Source: DATCJY01 sp036562565
Lineage (GTDB): Bacteria > Bacteroidota > Bacteroidia > Flavobacteriales_D > Sanyastnellaceae
Length of the DNA: 64,000 nt
NCBI GenBank assembly: GCA_036562565.1
Contig: DATCJY010000018.1
Location: 1 to 64,000, forward strand
Reading direction: 5' to 3'
Shown here one piece after another: positions 1 to 9,168 of the stretch. Within the stretch, counting starts at the first letter, position 1. Each line of letters opens with the position of its first letter. Position numbers and translations under genes: made by a program. The notes beneath the pieces are model-generated. The model saw only the letters and a list, made by a program, of their open reading frames with translations, was not told the DNA's origin and made no database searches.

Positions 1-2129
1 TCCGGGTCAAAACTTTGAAATATGATTTGTCCCCAGCGGTTAAAGAGGGTGAGAGAAAATTGCTCAAACTGACATTGGTACTTTACTTGAAAAACATCAT
101 TCATCAAATCACCATTGGGGGTAAATGCATTTGGTAAATACACCGTACAAGAGCAATCGAGATAGGCAACCTCAATGGAATCAATTGCATGCCCGCATTG
201 GTTGAACGCGCGCAACCAATAGGTTCCAGGGGCTGATATGGTTCTAGAGGTCTCAGTAAGTCCATCATTCCAAAGATAGTCCGCTCTCTGAGATTGTATA
301 ATGATTTCATGCGATTCCCCCTCACACAAGACTACATCAGGCCCGAGCTCCACTGTCGGCACCGGCACATAACGGACCTCAACGGTATCGTAATCCGTCC
401 CACAAAAGTTCTGACTCATTACCCAATAAATGCCCGACTGTGTGACCTGGAATTCTTGACCAAATGAACCATCTTGCCAAATGAAAATAGGCTCTGTACT
501 ATAGGCGGTAAGTGTCACGGATTCACCTTCACACGGGGTGAAATCGGTTCCCAGCATGACCATTGGGTCGGTCTGATAGGAGACCTCTATAACATCTGAA
601 ACGGTATCGCATTGGTTAAAGGCATAAATGGTGTATGTGCCGGGTTGAGTAATCAAATGATTTAATTGTGTACTCCCATCTTGCCAATAAACTCCCGAAT
701 GGTTGACGATTGTAGTAGGTACTACCTGCCAAGTTGCATGGTTGCAGAGCACGGTATCATTGGGTAACAAGACATATGGAGTGGCTGGAATTGTAGCCAT
801 AATCGTATCACTCACCATACCGCATTCATTTGAGAGGCGCAGCCAATACATTCCCGGAGCAGTAACGGTGAACTCGGTAGCGGAAGAGCCATTCTGCCAC
901 ATATAACTCATACCCGGTTGCGGAGGTATTGAAAGCACTACGGATTCGCCATTGCAAAATGAAAAGTCCTGACCGAGACTAAAGCTTTGAGGGGGCTCCA
1001 ACGGACTTATCGTCACCGTATCCCTCCTTGCATTGCACGAATTGGCAATCTCCAGCCAATAGGTGCCGCTTGAGTTAATGAGCAAGGAATTAGTGGTGTC
1101 TCCTGTGCTCCACGTATAGCTCCCCAATTGGTCATTGTCGGCAGTTAAAATCATTGACTCTCCAATGCACAATGTGGTGTCATTGCCTAAGGAGAATGGA
1201 GTAATCACATCTGCATGTGTAATGGTGATGCTATCTCTGAAAACACATTGATTAGTGGTCACTTCCGCCCAATACACCCCCGGGCTTGATAGGATGGCTG
1301 TAGCCGAAGTACTACCTGTGCTCCACTCATAAGAAACAGCGTTGCTCATTTCCACATTCAGGAGCGTATCGGTACCCGGACATATCGCAATAGACTCGGA
1401 AGGGAACAGTTGCAAATCAGGGCAAGGAGACAATCGTGCCGTCACTGCAAACACATTAAGGACTCCGGTACTGCTTGTTTTATTGAATTGGATGGAAGCA
1501 ATTTGTTTAAGAGTATTCGCAGGGGAAATAATCACCGTATATTGATAGAGTCTGGGGTTACTTACGGGATTTTCGATAATGTCTGAAATACGCCCTACTC
1601 GGCCAAAATTCTGAATCGCAACGGGCGGACTAGTGCCTCCATACCAGTCAGGAATGGTCATTGTACCGAAATTTTGGGTCGTACCATCGGTGAAATGAAT
1701 AACCCCTGTAGCAGTGGATGTAAAGTGGCCCGAAGTGGTTAGAATATAAAGTTGACTTGCGGCTACTTGATTTAGAAAAGTGAGTGAAGCCGATCCCGGA
1801 ACATGCATCCAAAGAGAGTTGTAAGAATCATAAGGTCCGAGTTGGAATGACAATCCAGGTGTAGCCATGGAATTGATAATTCCGCTAAGTGGTAAAGCAT
1901 ATGATGGCGGAGGAGCTGCTGTTGGCTGAAAATCTTGCGACATTAAACAGTTGGCGAGGATAAGAACACTATCTACACCGGCTGTAGTAGAATTAAGTGC
2001 AGGCCCTGGACCGTTGGCGATAACATCATGATTGAATCCCGAAGTCACTATCAAATGCTCATAAGTTTGTCCTAGGTAAACCGAAGCTCCCCAAAACAAC
2101 AAAGCAAGTGTCGACAAGAATTGTCTCAC
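1..2129 (-). CDS. T9SS type B secreted protein with six Ig-like repeats (3' end cut by window edge)
   Basis: Reading the minus strand from GTG at 2129 gives about 709 residues with no stop before the window edge. The GTG follows an in-frame TGA by one codon and is followed by a signal peptide (VRQFLSTLALLFWGASVYLG), so this start is forced. Residues 20-230 are a beta-rich N-terminal region. Residues about 233-655 hold six repeats of about 70 residues, each with a Cys near the start (LGxDxxLCxGES), a central WxxGS/T, a GxYWL strand and a closing N-x-C. From about residue 660 comes NAFTPNGD followed by LFNRWGQ, the hallmark of the gliding-motility-associated C-terminal (type B T9SS sorting) domain; its last 40-50 residues lie outside. 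Expected to be secreted and surface-attached. Ligand unknown; adhesin or matrix role is inference. Confidence 0.88.
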   Translation of the reverse strand, partial: MRQFLSTLALLFWGASVYLGQTYEHLIVTSGFNHDVIANGPGPALNSTTAGVDSVLILANCLMSQDFQPTAAPPPSYALPLSGIINSMATPGLSFQLGPYDSYNSLWMHVPGSASLTFLNQVAASQLYILTTSGHFTSTATGVIHFTDGTTQNFGTMTIPDWYGGTSPPVAIQNFGRVGRISDIIENPVSNPRLYQYTVIISPANTLKQIASIQFNKTSSTGVLNVFAVTARLSPCPDLQLFPSESIAICPGTDTLLNVEMSNAVSYEWSTGSTSATAILSSPGVYWAEVTTNQCVFRDSITITHADVITPFSLGNDTTLCIGESMILTADNDQLGSYTWSTGDTTNSLLINSSGTYWLEIANSCNARRDTVTISPLEPPQSFSLGQDFSFCNGESVVLSIPPQPGMSYMWQNGSSATEFTVTAPGMYWLRLSNECGMVSDTIMATIPATPYVLLPNDTVLCNHATWQVVPTTIVNHSGVYWQDGSTQLNHLITQPGTYTIYAFNQCDTVSDVIEVSYQTDPMVMLGTDFTPCEGESVTLTAYSTEPIFIWQDGSFGQEFQVTQSGIYWVMSQNFCGTDYDTVEVRYVPVPTVELGPDVVLCEGESHEIIIQSQRADYLWNDGLTETSRTISAPGTYWLRAFNQCGHAIDSIEVAYLDCSCTVYLPNAFTPNGDLMNDVFQVKYQCQFEQFSLTLFNRWGQIIFQSFDP

Positions 2130-2442
2130 GGTTCAGATAATTTCACTTTTGGTTAATGCTTCATTGACGTCAAAATGACCTTCAACGTTGCAATGCCAAA
2201 TTAAAAATCAGCCTCTTGTTCTCCTATCATCAAAATTTAATCAGAATTGTTTTTCCAATGATTGTCCTTTAAGCGATTGTGATTTTTTTAGCGGAACACT
2301 ACCCGCTAAAATGAGTACTGAAACGCTGAGCCAACCCCAATGACTCGGGGATTTCAAAACAAAATTTTTGTCACTCAAAAAGGAGCCAACAAGCTCATTC
2401 ATTCAGTATCTACGCAATCAAAATCATATTACGTTTGGACTC
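2130..2442. other. Divergent intergenic region
   Basis: This 313-base gap separates the divergent type B T9SS gene and the GH92 gene. It must carry both promoters; only the GH92 -7 box (2430-2437) is clear. A perfect 9-bp inverted repeat (TTTTAGCGG at 2286-2294 and CCGCTAAAA at 2303-2311, 8-base loop) lies in the middle. It has no run of T on the exit side in either direction, so it reads as an operator-like or structural site rather than a terminator. No gene seen here. Confidence 0.5.
2430..2437 (+). promoter_or_regulatory. -7 box TACGTTTG of the GH92 gene
   Basis: TACGTTTG matches the Bacteroidota sigma-ABfr -7 consensus TAnnTTTG exactly and ends 5 bases before the ATG at 2443, so the mRNA should have an extremely short or absent leader. 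No good TTTG is seen 19 bases upstream. The box argues against the in-frame TTG at 2368 as the start. Confidence 0.55.
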
Positions 2443-5271
2443 ATGAAAAGCAAATTATCTTATCTGGTTATTTTCAGTCTTTGCATCTGCTCTTGCTCAT
2501 TATTTGAAACCACCACCAACAATACCAATAGCAAACGTAATCCCGTAAGCTATGTAAATCCGTTTATCGGAACAGAAGCACACGGGCATACTTATCCCGG
2601 AGCCACCGTTCCATTCGGATTGGTTCAATTAAGTCCTGATACACGACTAGATGGATGGGACGGATGCAGCGGTTATCATTATTCCGATAGCATCATATAC
2701 GGCTTTTCGCATACACACCTGCAAGGCACCGGAGTGAGTGATTACGGTGATATTCTTATCATGCCCACCAATTACCGGATCAAGAGTGCGAAGACATGGC
2801 CGGATGCGTATAAAAGTTCTTTCAAAAAATTCAGTGAGAAAGCATCTCCGGGTTATTACAGCGTGAAGCTGGAAGATTATCAAATTACCGCAGAGCTAAC
2901 CGCCACCGAACATGTTGGCATTCATAAATACAAATTCGCACCCGGTGATTCCTGCCGCTTGTTCATGGACATTATGCACCGCGATTATCTCAAGTATTAT
3001 GACATAATGACCATGGGCGATACCGCAGTATTTGGATATCGCGTATCAAAGGGATGGGCAGAAGATCAGCATTGTTACTTCTTCGCAGTGTTCAATAAAC
3101 CTTTTAAAGACTTTTCACAACTGGACATTTCATACGAAGAAATCAATGAACAGACAGGGAAGCCTTCACAGGTACTTGAGCAGGTACAAGTTTTTGCTTT
3201 AAGATTTGACCCAACTGATGAGCTGATGATCAAAGTAGGTATCAGCGGTACGGACATCAATGGAGCCATGAACAATCTGCTTACTGAGGCACCACATTGG
3301 GACTTCGAAAAATATAAAGCGGAAGCACAAAGCAAATGGGAACATACTTTATCCAAAGCTCCTATCCCTGATTCCAACAAAGACGAATTGATTAAATATT
3401 ACACAGCTCTCTATCATTGCTATACTGTGCCGAATATCTGGAGTGATGTGGACGGACGTTATCGCGGGACGAACAACATCATCTACCAAACAGATCAATA
3501 CAAACGCTATACAGTCTTTTCACTTTGGGATACCTTCAGAGCATATCATCCGCTCATGAGCGTATTGGAACCTGAACGCACACGAGATTGGATACACACC
3601 TTCCTCAATATCTATGGTGAACGCAATGAATTACCCGTATGGGAATTGGCTGCGAATGAAACCTATTGCATGATTGGCTACCACAGTATTCCTGTGATAT
3701 ACGATGCATACATGCGCGGCATACGCGACTTCGATCATTTCCTTGCCCTTGAAGCAATGAAGAAAGCGGCAGAAGGCCCACAAGAAGAAAAACAAGCCTA
3801 CATGAAATACGGATATGTTCCTGCCGATCAGTTCAGTGAAAGTGTATCAAAGACCTTAGAATTTGCATATGATGATTGGTGCATAGCACAGTTTGCCAAA
3901 GAACTTGGTGACACCCTCACGTATCAGAAATACATCCAACGCGCACAGAATTGGAAAAATGTATTTGATCCGAAGACAAAGTTTATGCGTGCACGCAAAA
4001 ATGGTGGCTTCGTTGAACCATTCGATCCCTATCAAGTCGACTTCCATTACACCGAAGCTAACGCATGGCAATATTCTCTATTTGTACCGCACGATATGGC
4101 TACATACATCGATATGCTCGGGGGAAAGGATTCGCTAGAGAACTGGTTGGACAGGCTCTTCACTGCTACTCCTCAAACAACGGGAAGAGAGCAAGTGGAT
4201 ATAACAGGGCTAATAGGACAATATGCACACGGAAACGAGCCCAGTCACCATGTAACATTCCTGTATCAGTTTACCAATAACCCGAATAAAACTGAGAAAT
4301 ATGTAAAGCAAATCATGCAGAATTTATATACCACAAAACCGGATGGACTTTGCGGAAATGAAGACTGTGGGCAAATGTCTGCATGGTATGTGCTAACGAA
4401 GAATAATGCTTATTCCTTCCTTCCCGGAAATCCTGATTTCATCCCTGTATCCAATTCTTCAAAACAGAATTTAATTCAAAATAGCATTATTAATTCTAAC
4501 GCGAATTATCACCCCAACCGAATAAGCGACTTTGTAATCACACCAAACCCTATTATTCAAGGCCCCCAACTTCCTTTCACTGATTCTACAGAAGTGACAA
4601 TCTATTGCGCTGACTCCAATGCACGCATCGATGTTACCTTTCATTATCGTGATAAAGAAACCAATCTTTACACACAGATAACCGACAGCTTCGTTGGTGA
4701 AAAGACATTTATCCTCACTGATGAAGTAGTCATAAAAGCGACTGCAGAATCTCCCGGTCAACTGCCTAGCAAACGCGAGACTTGTGAAATTAAAAAACGC
4801 AATCCACTTATCAAAATCGTATCGATAAGTGAATACGACAACCAATACACAGCCGGAGGAAGAGAAGCATTGATTGATGGCTTGCGCGGAGGAAATGATT
4901 TCAGAACAAGAGCTTGGCAAGGCTATCAAGAGCAACCGCTGGAAGTAACCGTTGACCTAGGAGAAACTCGTCAAGTTCAATCAGTAGGATTATCCTGCCT
5001 TGAGGATTCCCGTTCTTGGATATGGCTTCCATCGAGTGTGGAGATTTTCGTTTCCGAGGACGGACAGAATTATAAAAGTGTTGGAATTTCAGTTCAGTCA
5101 GCCATTTCGCAAGAAGACCGCATTCATTTAGAAGTGTTTAAACACACCGTTAACCAAACCATTCGCTACATCAAAATCATTGCCCAGCCTGCTTTTGAAA
5201 TTATTCCAAGTTGGCATCTTGGAGCAGGTGGAAAACCTTGGATTTTTGCAGACGAAATAATTATTGAATAG
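2443..5271 (+). CDS. GH92 alpha-mannosidase lipoprotein with hexosaminidase-C-like and F5/8 C domains
   Basis: Predicted surface or periplasmic exo-acting alpha-mannosidase of glycoside hydrolase family 92 (942 residues), a calcium-dependent inverting family used by Bacteroidota to trim N-glycans and mannans. The start at 2443 gives a lipoprotein signal ending ICSC with lipidated Cys18; a longer frame from TTG 2368 has no signal. The GH92 core spans about residues 33-690: NPFIGT near 38, WELAANET near 400, GNEPSHH near 596 and GNEDCGQMSAWY near 636, all family signatures. Residues 705-785 resemble the C-terminal domain of chitobiase/hexosaminidase and 810-941 an F5/8 type C (discoidin) carbohydrate-binding domain. 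An aminotransferase follows after 6 bases, probably in the same operon. Exact linkage specificity cannot be read from sequence. Confidence 0.92.
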   Translation: MKSKLSYLVIFSLCICSCSLFETTTNNTNSKRNPVSYVNPFIGTEAHGHTYPGATVPFGLVQLSPDTRLDGWDGCSGYHYSDSIIYGFSHTHLQGTGVSDYGDILIMPTNYRIKSAKTWPDAYKSSFKKFSEKASPGYYSVKLEDYQITAELTATEHVGIHKYKFAPGDSCRLFMDIMHRDYLKYYDIMTMGDTAVFGYRVSKGWAEDQHCYFFAVFNKPFKDFSQLDISYEEINEQTGKPSQVLEQVQVFALRFDPTDELMIKVGISGTDINGAMNNLLTEAPHWDFEKYKAEAQSKWEHTLSKAPIPDSNKDELIKYYTALYHCYTVPNIWSDVDGRYRGTNNIIYQTDQYKRYTVFSLWDTFRAYHPLMSVLEPERTRDWIHTFLNIYGERNELPVWELAANETYCMIGYHSIPVIYDAYMRGIRDFDHFLALEAMKKAAEGPQEEKQAYMKYGYVPADQFSESVSKTLEFAYDDWCIAQFAKELGDTLTYQKYIQRAQNWKNVFDPKTKFMRARKNGGFVEPFDPYQVDFHYTEANAWQYSLFVPHDMATYIDMLGGKDSLENWLDRLFTATPQTTGREQVDITGLIGQYAHGNEPSHHVTFLYQFTNNPNKTEKYVKQIMQNLYTTKPDGLCGNEDCGQMSAWYVLTKNNAYSFLPGNPDFIPVSNSSKQNLIQNSIINSNANYHPNRISDFVITPNPIIQGPQLPFTDSTEVTIYCADSNARIDVTFHYRDKETNLYTQITDSFVGEKTFILTDEVVIKATAESPGQLPSKRETCEIKKRNPLIKIVSISEYDNQYTAGGREALIDGLRGGNDFRTRAWQGYQEQPLEVTVDLGETRQVQSVGLSCLEDSRSWIWLPSSVEIFVSEDGQNYKSVGISVQSAISQEDRIHLEVFKHTVNQTIRYIKIIAQPAFEIIPSWHLGAGGKPWIFADEIIIE

Positions 5272-5277
5272 CACAAG

Positions 5278-6465
5278 ATGAGCGAGAGTTCTGTATTGCT
5301 GGACAAAGGACTGGCACAAACAACGATGTATCCACTTGGTCTTGAAGTGGAGAAAGCAGAAGGTATTTATATCTACACTACCGATGGCAAACGCTACATG
5401 GACATGGTCAGTGGTGTGGGAGTTAGCGGTTTGGGACATGGCAATACCTACGTAAACGATGCGCTCAAAAAACAGATTGACAAGCACCTCCATGTGATGG
5501 TGTACGGAGAATTTGTGCAGCACAGTCAGAATGAAGCTGCGCGACTACTTACCTCACTTCTACCCTCTGAGCTTGATTGCTGTTACTTTGTAAACAGTGG
5601 AACCGAGGCCAATGAAGCAGCTTTAAAATTGGCCAAGCGTGTTACCGGTCGCACAAAAGTCGTTTCATTCAAAGGTGCTTACCATGGTGGTACACACGGC
5701 TCATTGAGTGTAAGCGGCAATGAAATGAAGAAAGCCGCTTTTCGCCCCATGTTGCCGAACGTTCACTTCATCCGCTTCAATGAAACCGAAGACCTTAAGG
5801 TGATAGATGAAAACACGGCATGTGTTATCATGGAAACGATTCAAGGAGATGCAGGAGTGCGCGTACCGGACCAAGAGTATATGAAAGCACTTCGCCAACG
5901 CTGTGACCAAACCGGTGCACAGCTTATCCTTGATGAAATACAATGTGGCTTGGGGCGTGCAGGAACTTGGTTTGCATTCCAACAATTTGATATTGTTCCG
6001 GATATTCTTACGCTTGGAAAAGCTTTAGCAGGTGGCCTTCCTGTTGGGTGTATGATTTCCTCCAAGCAAAAGATGCAGCAACTCACATTTGATCCGATGC
6101 TTGGCCATATATCCACATTTGCCGGTCATCCGGTTATTTGTGCAGGTGTTGCTGCAACACTTGAATACATGCAACAACACAACATTGTTGCTGATGTAGA
6201 GCGCAAAGGAAAATTAATTGTAGAGAAACTCTCGGGACATCCCAAGATTAAAGCGATACGTCAACGCGGTTTGTTCTTTGCCATTGATATGGACAGTGCT
6301 GACACGGTGCAGAAAGTAGTGGAATATTGCATGGCTCACGGACTCATCAGCTTTTGGTTTTTGTCTTGTCCGTGGTCTTTCCGCATCGCCCCGCCTCTCA
6401 CCATCAGCGATGATGAGATAGCGAAGGCTTGCGAAATTATTTTGGACGCGATGAACGCATTCTAA
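5278..6465 (+). CDS. Class III pyridoxal-phosphate aminotransferase (acetylornithine/ornithine type)
   Basis: A 395-residue fold-type I, class III aminotransferase that should move an amino group between an omega-amine donor and an oxo-acid using PLP in the cytoplasm. Visible signatures are NSGTEANEAALKLA (cofactor phosphate loop), the GAYHGGT segment, LILDEIQCGLGRAG with the PLP-ring aspartate, and TLGKALAGGLP with the Schiff-base lysine; HISTFAGHPV follows. Length and layout match acetylornithine/succinylornithine/ornithine aminotransferases. It begins 6 bases after the GH92 stop, implying co-transcription, although no pathway link between the two is evident. No arginine-biosynthesis genes lie nearby, so the true substrate is open; a 4-aminobutyrate or sugar-related amine is equally possible. 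Confidence 0.85.
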   Translation: MSESSVLLDKGLAQTTMYPLGLEVEKAEGIYIYTTDGKRYMDMVSGVGVSGLGHGNTYVNDALKKQIDKHLHVMVYGEFVQHSQNEAARLLTSLLPSELDCCYFVNSGTEANEAALKLAKRVTGRTKVVSFKGAYHGGTHGSLSVSGNEMKKAAFRPMLPNVHFIRFNETEDLKVIDENTACVIMETIQGDAGVRVPDQEYMKALRQRCDQTGAQLILDEIQCGLGRAGTWFAFQQFDIVPDILTLGKALAGGLPVGCMISSKQKMQQLTFDPMLGHISTFAGHPVICAGVAATLEYMQQHNIVADVERKGKLIVEKLSGHPKIKAIRQRGLFFAIDMDSADTVQKVVEYCMAHGLISFWFLSCPWSFRIAPPLTISDDEIAKACEIILDAMNAF

Positions 6466-6471
6466 ACACTC

Positions 6472-7284
6472 TTAGTGAGTGAAGATGGTGCCATCGTTGA
6501 TATAAGTCTGTGTTTCATTCATCACCATTACAGGGATATCCGCATCATTGGTGATAAGTTTTTGCTCGATATCGATACCAAATGCATGGATGATTTTCTC
6601 ATCGGCATTGTTGAGGATACAAATCAAATCGATGTCGTTGTACTTGGCGTACTTCACCACTTCCTTGTGATAAGCTGATCCTGCTTCGATGAATTGAGCT
6701 TTGTAAGACAAGCCATGTTGTGACAAATAGTTCTCAGCAAATTGCAAGTTGCGCAAGATTTTGTTACGAAGGAATTCATCGCTTTCATCCGGAGAAACGA
6801 TATGAATCTCGGCATTAAAACGCTGAGCAATCTCACGCGCCATAGGAAGCCCTTGCTTAGTTTCCTCGTTGAGATCCAATGACAACAACACTTTGGAAAT
6901 TCCTGTCTTCTGGTTATCGGACTGGGTAACGATTACAGGCACATCGCTGTTGGTAATAATGCGCATGGCATTTCCACCAACGATGAATTGCATCAGCCCA
7001 CGCAATCCGTGCGTTCCCATTACAATGAGTTCAGCACCAAGCTCAGCGGCAGCTTTAGGTATATCATCAAAGATATCGCCTACACTCACGTGGGTAGTGA
7101 GATTGGCTGAAAACTTCGCAGCCTGAGCTTTAAGCTTTTCTCCTGCCTCAGCAACATCGTCATTGGACTTTGCAATATGAAGCAAGACTATATCATAATT
7201 GAATACCTTATTGATATTGAGGGCATACTTAATAGCGGAATCTGCTACTTCAGAAAAGTCAGAGGGAACGATAATTTTTTTCAT
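6472..7284 (-). CDS. Tandem-domain universal stress protein (UspA family)
   Basis: A cytoplasmic protein of 270 residues made of two UspA domains in tandem, a common Bacteroidota arrangement. The first half opens with KKIIVPSDFSEVAD and contains a near-canonical nucleotide motif G-2x-G-9x-G (GTHGLRG to GGNA). The second half (from about residue 143, SKVLLSLDLNEE) keeps the fold but has lost the glycine motif, so only the first domain is likely to bind ATP. The ATG at 7284 is preferred over an upstream in-frame TTG at 7308, because that TTG lies inside a perfect -7 promoter box at 7306-7313. Converges with the aminotransferase gene. Stress induction is known for the family, not shown here. Confidence 0.88.
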   Translation of the reverse strand: MKKIIVPSDFSEVADSAIKYALNINKVFNYDIVLLHIAKSNDDVAEAGEKLKAQAAKFSANLTTHVSVGDIFDDIPKAAAELGAELIVMGTHGLRGLMQFIVGGNAMRIITNSDVPVIVTQSDNQKTGISKVLLSLDLNEETKQGLPMAREIAQRFNAEIHIVSPDESDEFLRNKILRNLQFAENYLSQHGLSYKAQFIEAGSAYHKEVVKYAKYNDIDLICILNNADEKIIHAFGIDIEQKLITNDADIPVMVMNETQTYINDGTIFTH

Positions 7285-7305
7285 AAATGCGAAATCTGTT
7301 TTGGT

Positions 7306-7313
7306 CAAAGATA
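7306..7313 (-). promoter_or_regulatory. -7 box TATCTTTG of the UspA gene
   Basis: On the minus strand TATCTTTG matches TAnnTTTG exactly and lies 21 bases before the ATG at 7284. No TTTG is seen at the usual 19-base spacing, so only the -7 element is supported. Confidence 0.5.
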
Positions 7314-7431
7314 ACGGCTCATTGAAGAATTTAATCTTTCAAAAATCGCAATTCGTCATGATAAAAATTAGCCTTGTCCAGTTTTTCTAACAATCAAGCT
7401 TCATTGCAGGACACGGAAAACAGCACCAACA

Positions 7432-7456
7432 AAAAAGCCACCTTTCGGTGGCTTTT
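7432..7456 (-). terminator. Intrinsic terminator after rpmE2
   Basis: AAAAGCCACC (7433-7442) pairs with GGTGGCTTTT (7447-7456) around a TTTC tetraloop. On the minus strand the hairpin runs straight into six T, placing it 25 bases after the L31 stop codon and isolating it from the UspA gene downstream. Confidence 0.85.
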
Positions 7457-7480
7457 CTATATGAACAAAGTCGGAATGAC

Positions 7481-7741
7481 TTATTTTTTCTTATCAAATT
7501 TAGCGTAACGGCTTTTGAATTTATCGATACGACCGGCAGTATCCACAAGCTGAACTTTACCTGTAAAGAATGGGTGAGATTTGTGAGTAATCTCCAATTT
7601 GATTACCGGGTACTCATTGCCATCTTCCCAGATGATTGTTTCTTTAGCGTTAGCGGTTGATTTTCCAAGGAAGGCATAGTCGTTAGACATGTCTTTGAAA
7701 ACAACTAATCTATAATTTGATGGATGAATTTCCGGTTTCAT
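7481..7741 (-). CDS. rpmE2: Ribosomal protein L31 type B
   Basis: An 86-residue large-subunit ribosomal protein. The N-terminal MKPEIHP, the central SNDYAFLGKST, EITHKSHPFFTGK and the basic tail KFKSRYAKFDKKK are diagnostic of bL31 type B, the form lacking the zinc-binding CxxC pairs of type A; no cysteine is present at all. In many bacteria type B substitutes for the zinc form when zinc is scarce, but in Bacteroidota it is often the only L31, so zinc control should not be assumed. Single-gene transcription unit: a promoter at 7771-7801 and a strong terminator at 7432-7456 bracket it. Confidence 0.95.
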   Translation of the reverse strand: MKPEIHPSNYRLVVFKDMSNDYAFLGKSTANAKETIIWEDGNEYPVIKLEITHKSHPFFTGKVQLVDTAGRIDKFKSRYAKFDKKK

Positions 7742-7770
7742 TTTCTATTTCTCTTTTTTAAATCGGGCGG

Positions 7771-7801
7771 CAAATATACACACCTTCAACAAAATAAAAA
7801 A
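7771..7801 (-). promoter_or_regulatory. Bacteroidota-type promoter of rpmE2
   Basis: On the minus strand a perfect -7 box TATATTTG (complement of 7771-7778) is preceded after 19 bases by TTTT (7798-7801), one mismatch from the -33 consensus TTTG. The leader to the ATG at 7741 is about 25-30 bases. Confidence 0.65.
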
Positions 7802-7865
7802 CGAAAGTGTTAAAAGTTTTTGCTTGAGGTTCCCTGATTAAGCCGGAATCGCCTTATTTGCAGCC

Positions 7866-9041
7866 ATGCCGCGCGTATTGCGAATTATCAACCGGTTCAG
7901 CCAGGAGGGGCCAATTTACAATGCAGCCTATTTGGCCAAGCATCTAAAAGGATATGAAACCTTGGTGGTTGGCGGCTCTCCCCTACCTCATGAAAGAGAC
8001 ACCCGTGCTGTGTTTGAGACCATGGGGGTTGCCACCTGTGTCATCCCTTCACTCGGCCGGAGTATTCACCCGGTGAAAGATTGGCAAAGCTCCGGTGAGC
8101 TACAGCACCTGATTCGCAGTTACCGCCCTGAGATTATCCACAGTCACTCATTCGGTCACTATGGTTTGGCCGCCCGACTGGCAGCAAGCAGCTTTATCAA
8201 TGCTGTAAAGGTGCATACTTATCACGGTCATTTGTTTAGTACCTATCAAGGACTAAGGGGCAAGTTTTATATGCATCTCGAAAAAAAACTGGCTCGCACA
8301 TGGGACGCGCAAATCGCCATCAGCAATTCACAACGCGAAGAACTTATACACCAATACAAGGTATGTGATGCTGACAAAGTGCATTTAGTTCCATTGGGAA
8401 TTGATACGGAGCGATTTAAACAACGCGATGAAACTTTTCGCCAGCAACTAAGAACATCGCTGAACATCGCAGATGATGAAGTGTGCATTGCCATCATTGC
8501 ACGACTTGATCCAATAAAAAATCATGCTTTGTTCATCTATGCAATTCATGGACTTGTTGCTCGCCAATACAAAATCAAAGCGCTGGTGATTGGTGATGGT
8601 GTATTAAAAAAACAATTGCAACGCCAAGCTCAACAACTGAACCTACTGGAAGGAGATTCGCCTGTACTTCGGTTTATGTCATGGCAAGACAAGGTTGAAG
8701 AAGTACTGCCTGCGGTGGATATTGTGGCGCTTACTTCACAGAGTGAGGGAACACCTGTATCGTTATTGGAAGCTCAAGCAGCTTCCATACCCATCGTCAG
8801 CACAGATGTGGGTGGTGTTCATGATATCATGATAAATGAGCTCACCGGCTATCTAATTCCCAACAATGACTTGAGTGCTCTCATAGAAAAATTATCCCTC
8901 CTCATAAAAGACAGCGCGATGCGTAAATCAATGGGAGATCAAGGAAGAAAAATGGTGAACGAATGTTTCAGTTATGAGCGTTTAACTGCGGATATAGAAG
9001 AATTATATACACGCTTATTAAAGCAAAAATTGAGCTTATAG
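7866..9041 (+). CDS. GT4-family glycosyltransferase
   Basis: A 391-residue GT-B-fold retaining glycosyltransferase of family 4 that would transfer a nucleotide-activated sugar to a lipid-linked or polysaccharide acceptor at the inner face of the membrane. The N-terminal half carries HSHSFGHYGLAARLA and HTYHGHLFS; the C-terminal half carries the donor-site pattern ARLDPIKNH, TSQSEGTPVSLLEAQA with the family glutamate, and IVSTDVGGV. No membrane segment. It stands alone between rpmE2 (divergent) and an envelope protein. TTATTTGCAGCC just before the ATG resembles the short-leader promoter layout seen elsewhere in the window. Acceptor and sugar unknown. Confidence 0.88.
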   Translation: MPRVLRIINRFSQEGPIYNAAYLAKHLKGYETLVVGGSPLPHERDTRAVFETMGVATCVIPSLGRSIHPVKDWQSSGELQHLIRSYRPEIIHSHSFGHYGLAARLAASSFINAVKVHTYHGHLFSTYQGLRGKFYMHLEKKLARTWDAQIAISNSQREELIHQYKVCDADKVHLVPLGIDTERFKQRDETFRQQLRTSLNIADDEVCIAIIARLDPIKNHALFIYAIHGLVARQYKIKALVIGDGVLKKQLQRQAQQLNLLEGDSPVLRFMSWQDKVEEVLPAVDIVALTSQSEGTPVSLLEAQAASIPIVSTDVGGVHDIMINELTGYLIPNNDLSALIEKLSLLIKDSAMRKSMGDQGRKMVNECFSYERLTADIEELYTRLLKQKLSL

Positions 9042-9168
9042 TGATATAAAAAGAAAACCTTCAGTATTCCACATTCTTGTGTTTGAAATTGAATGAAGGA
9101 CAAGTTATTTAGAAGCAAGTACCGTTGATTTTTGGGAACGGATTTGATAAAAACAAATTCTTTCCAAG

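Noticed and set aside
2286..2311. Hairpin in the 2.1-2.4 kb gap as a terminator
   Set aside because: No gene ends into it and no T run follows the stem on either strand.
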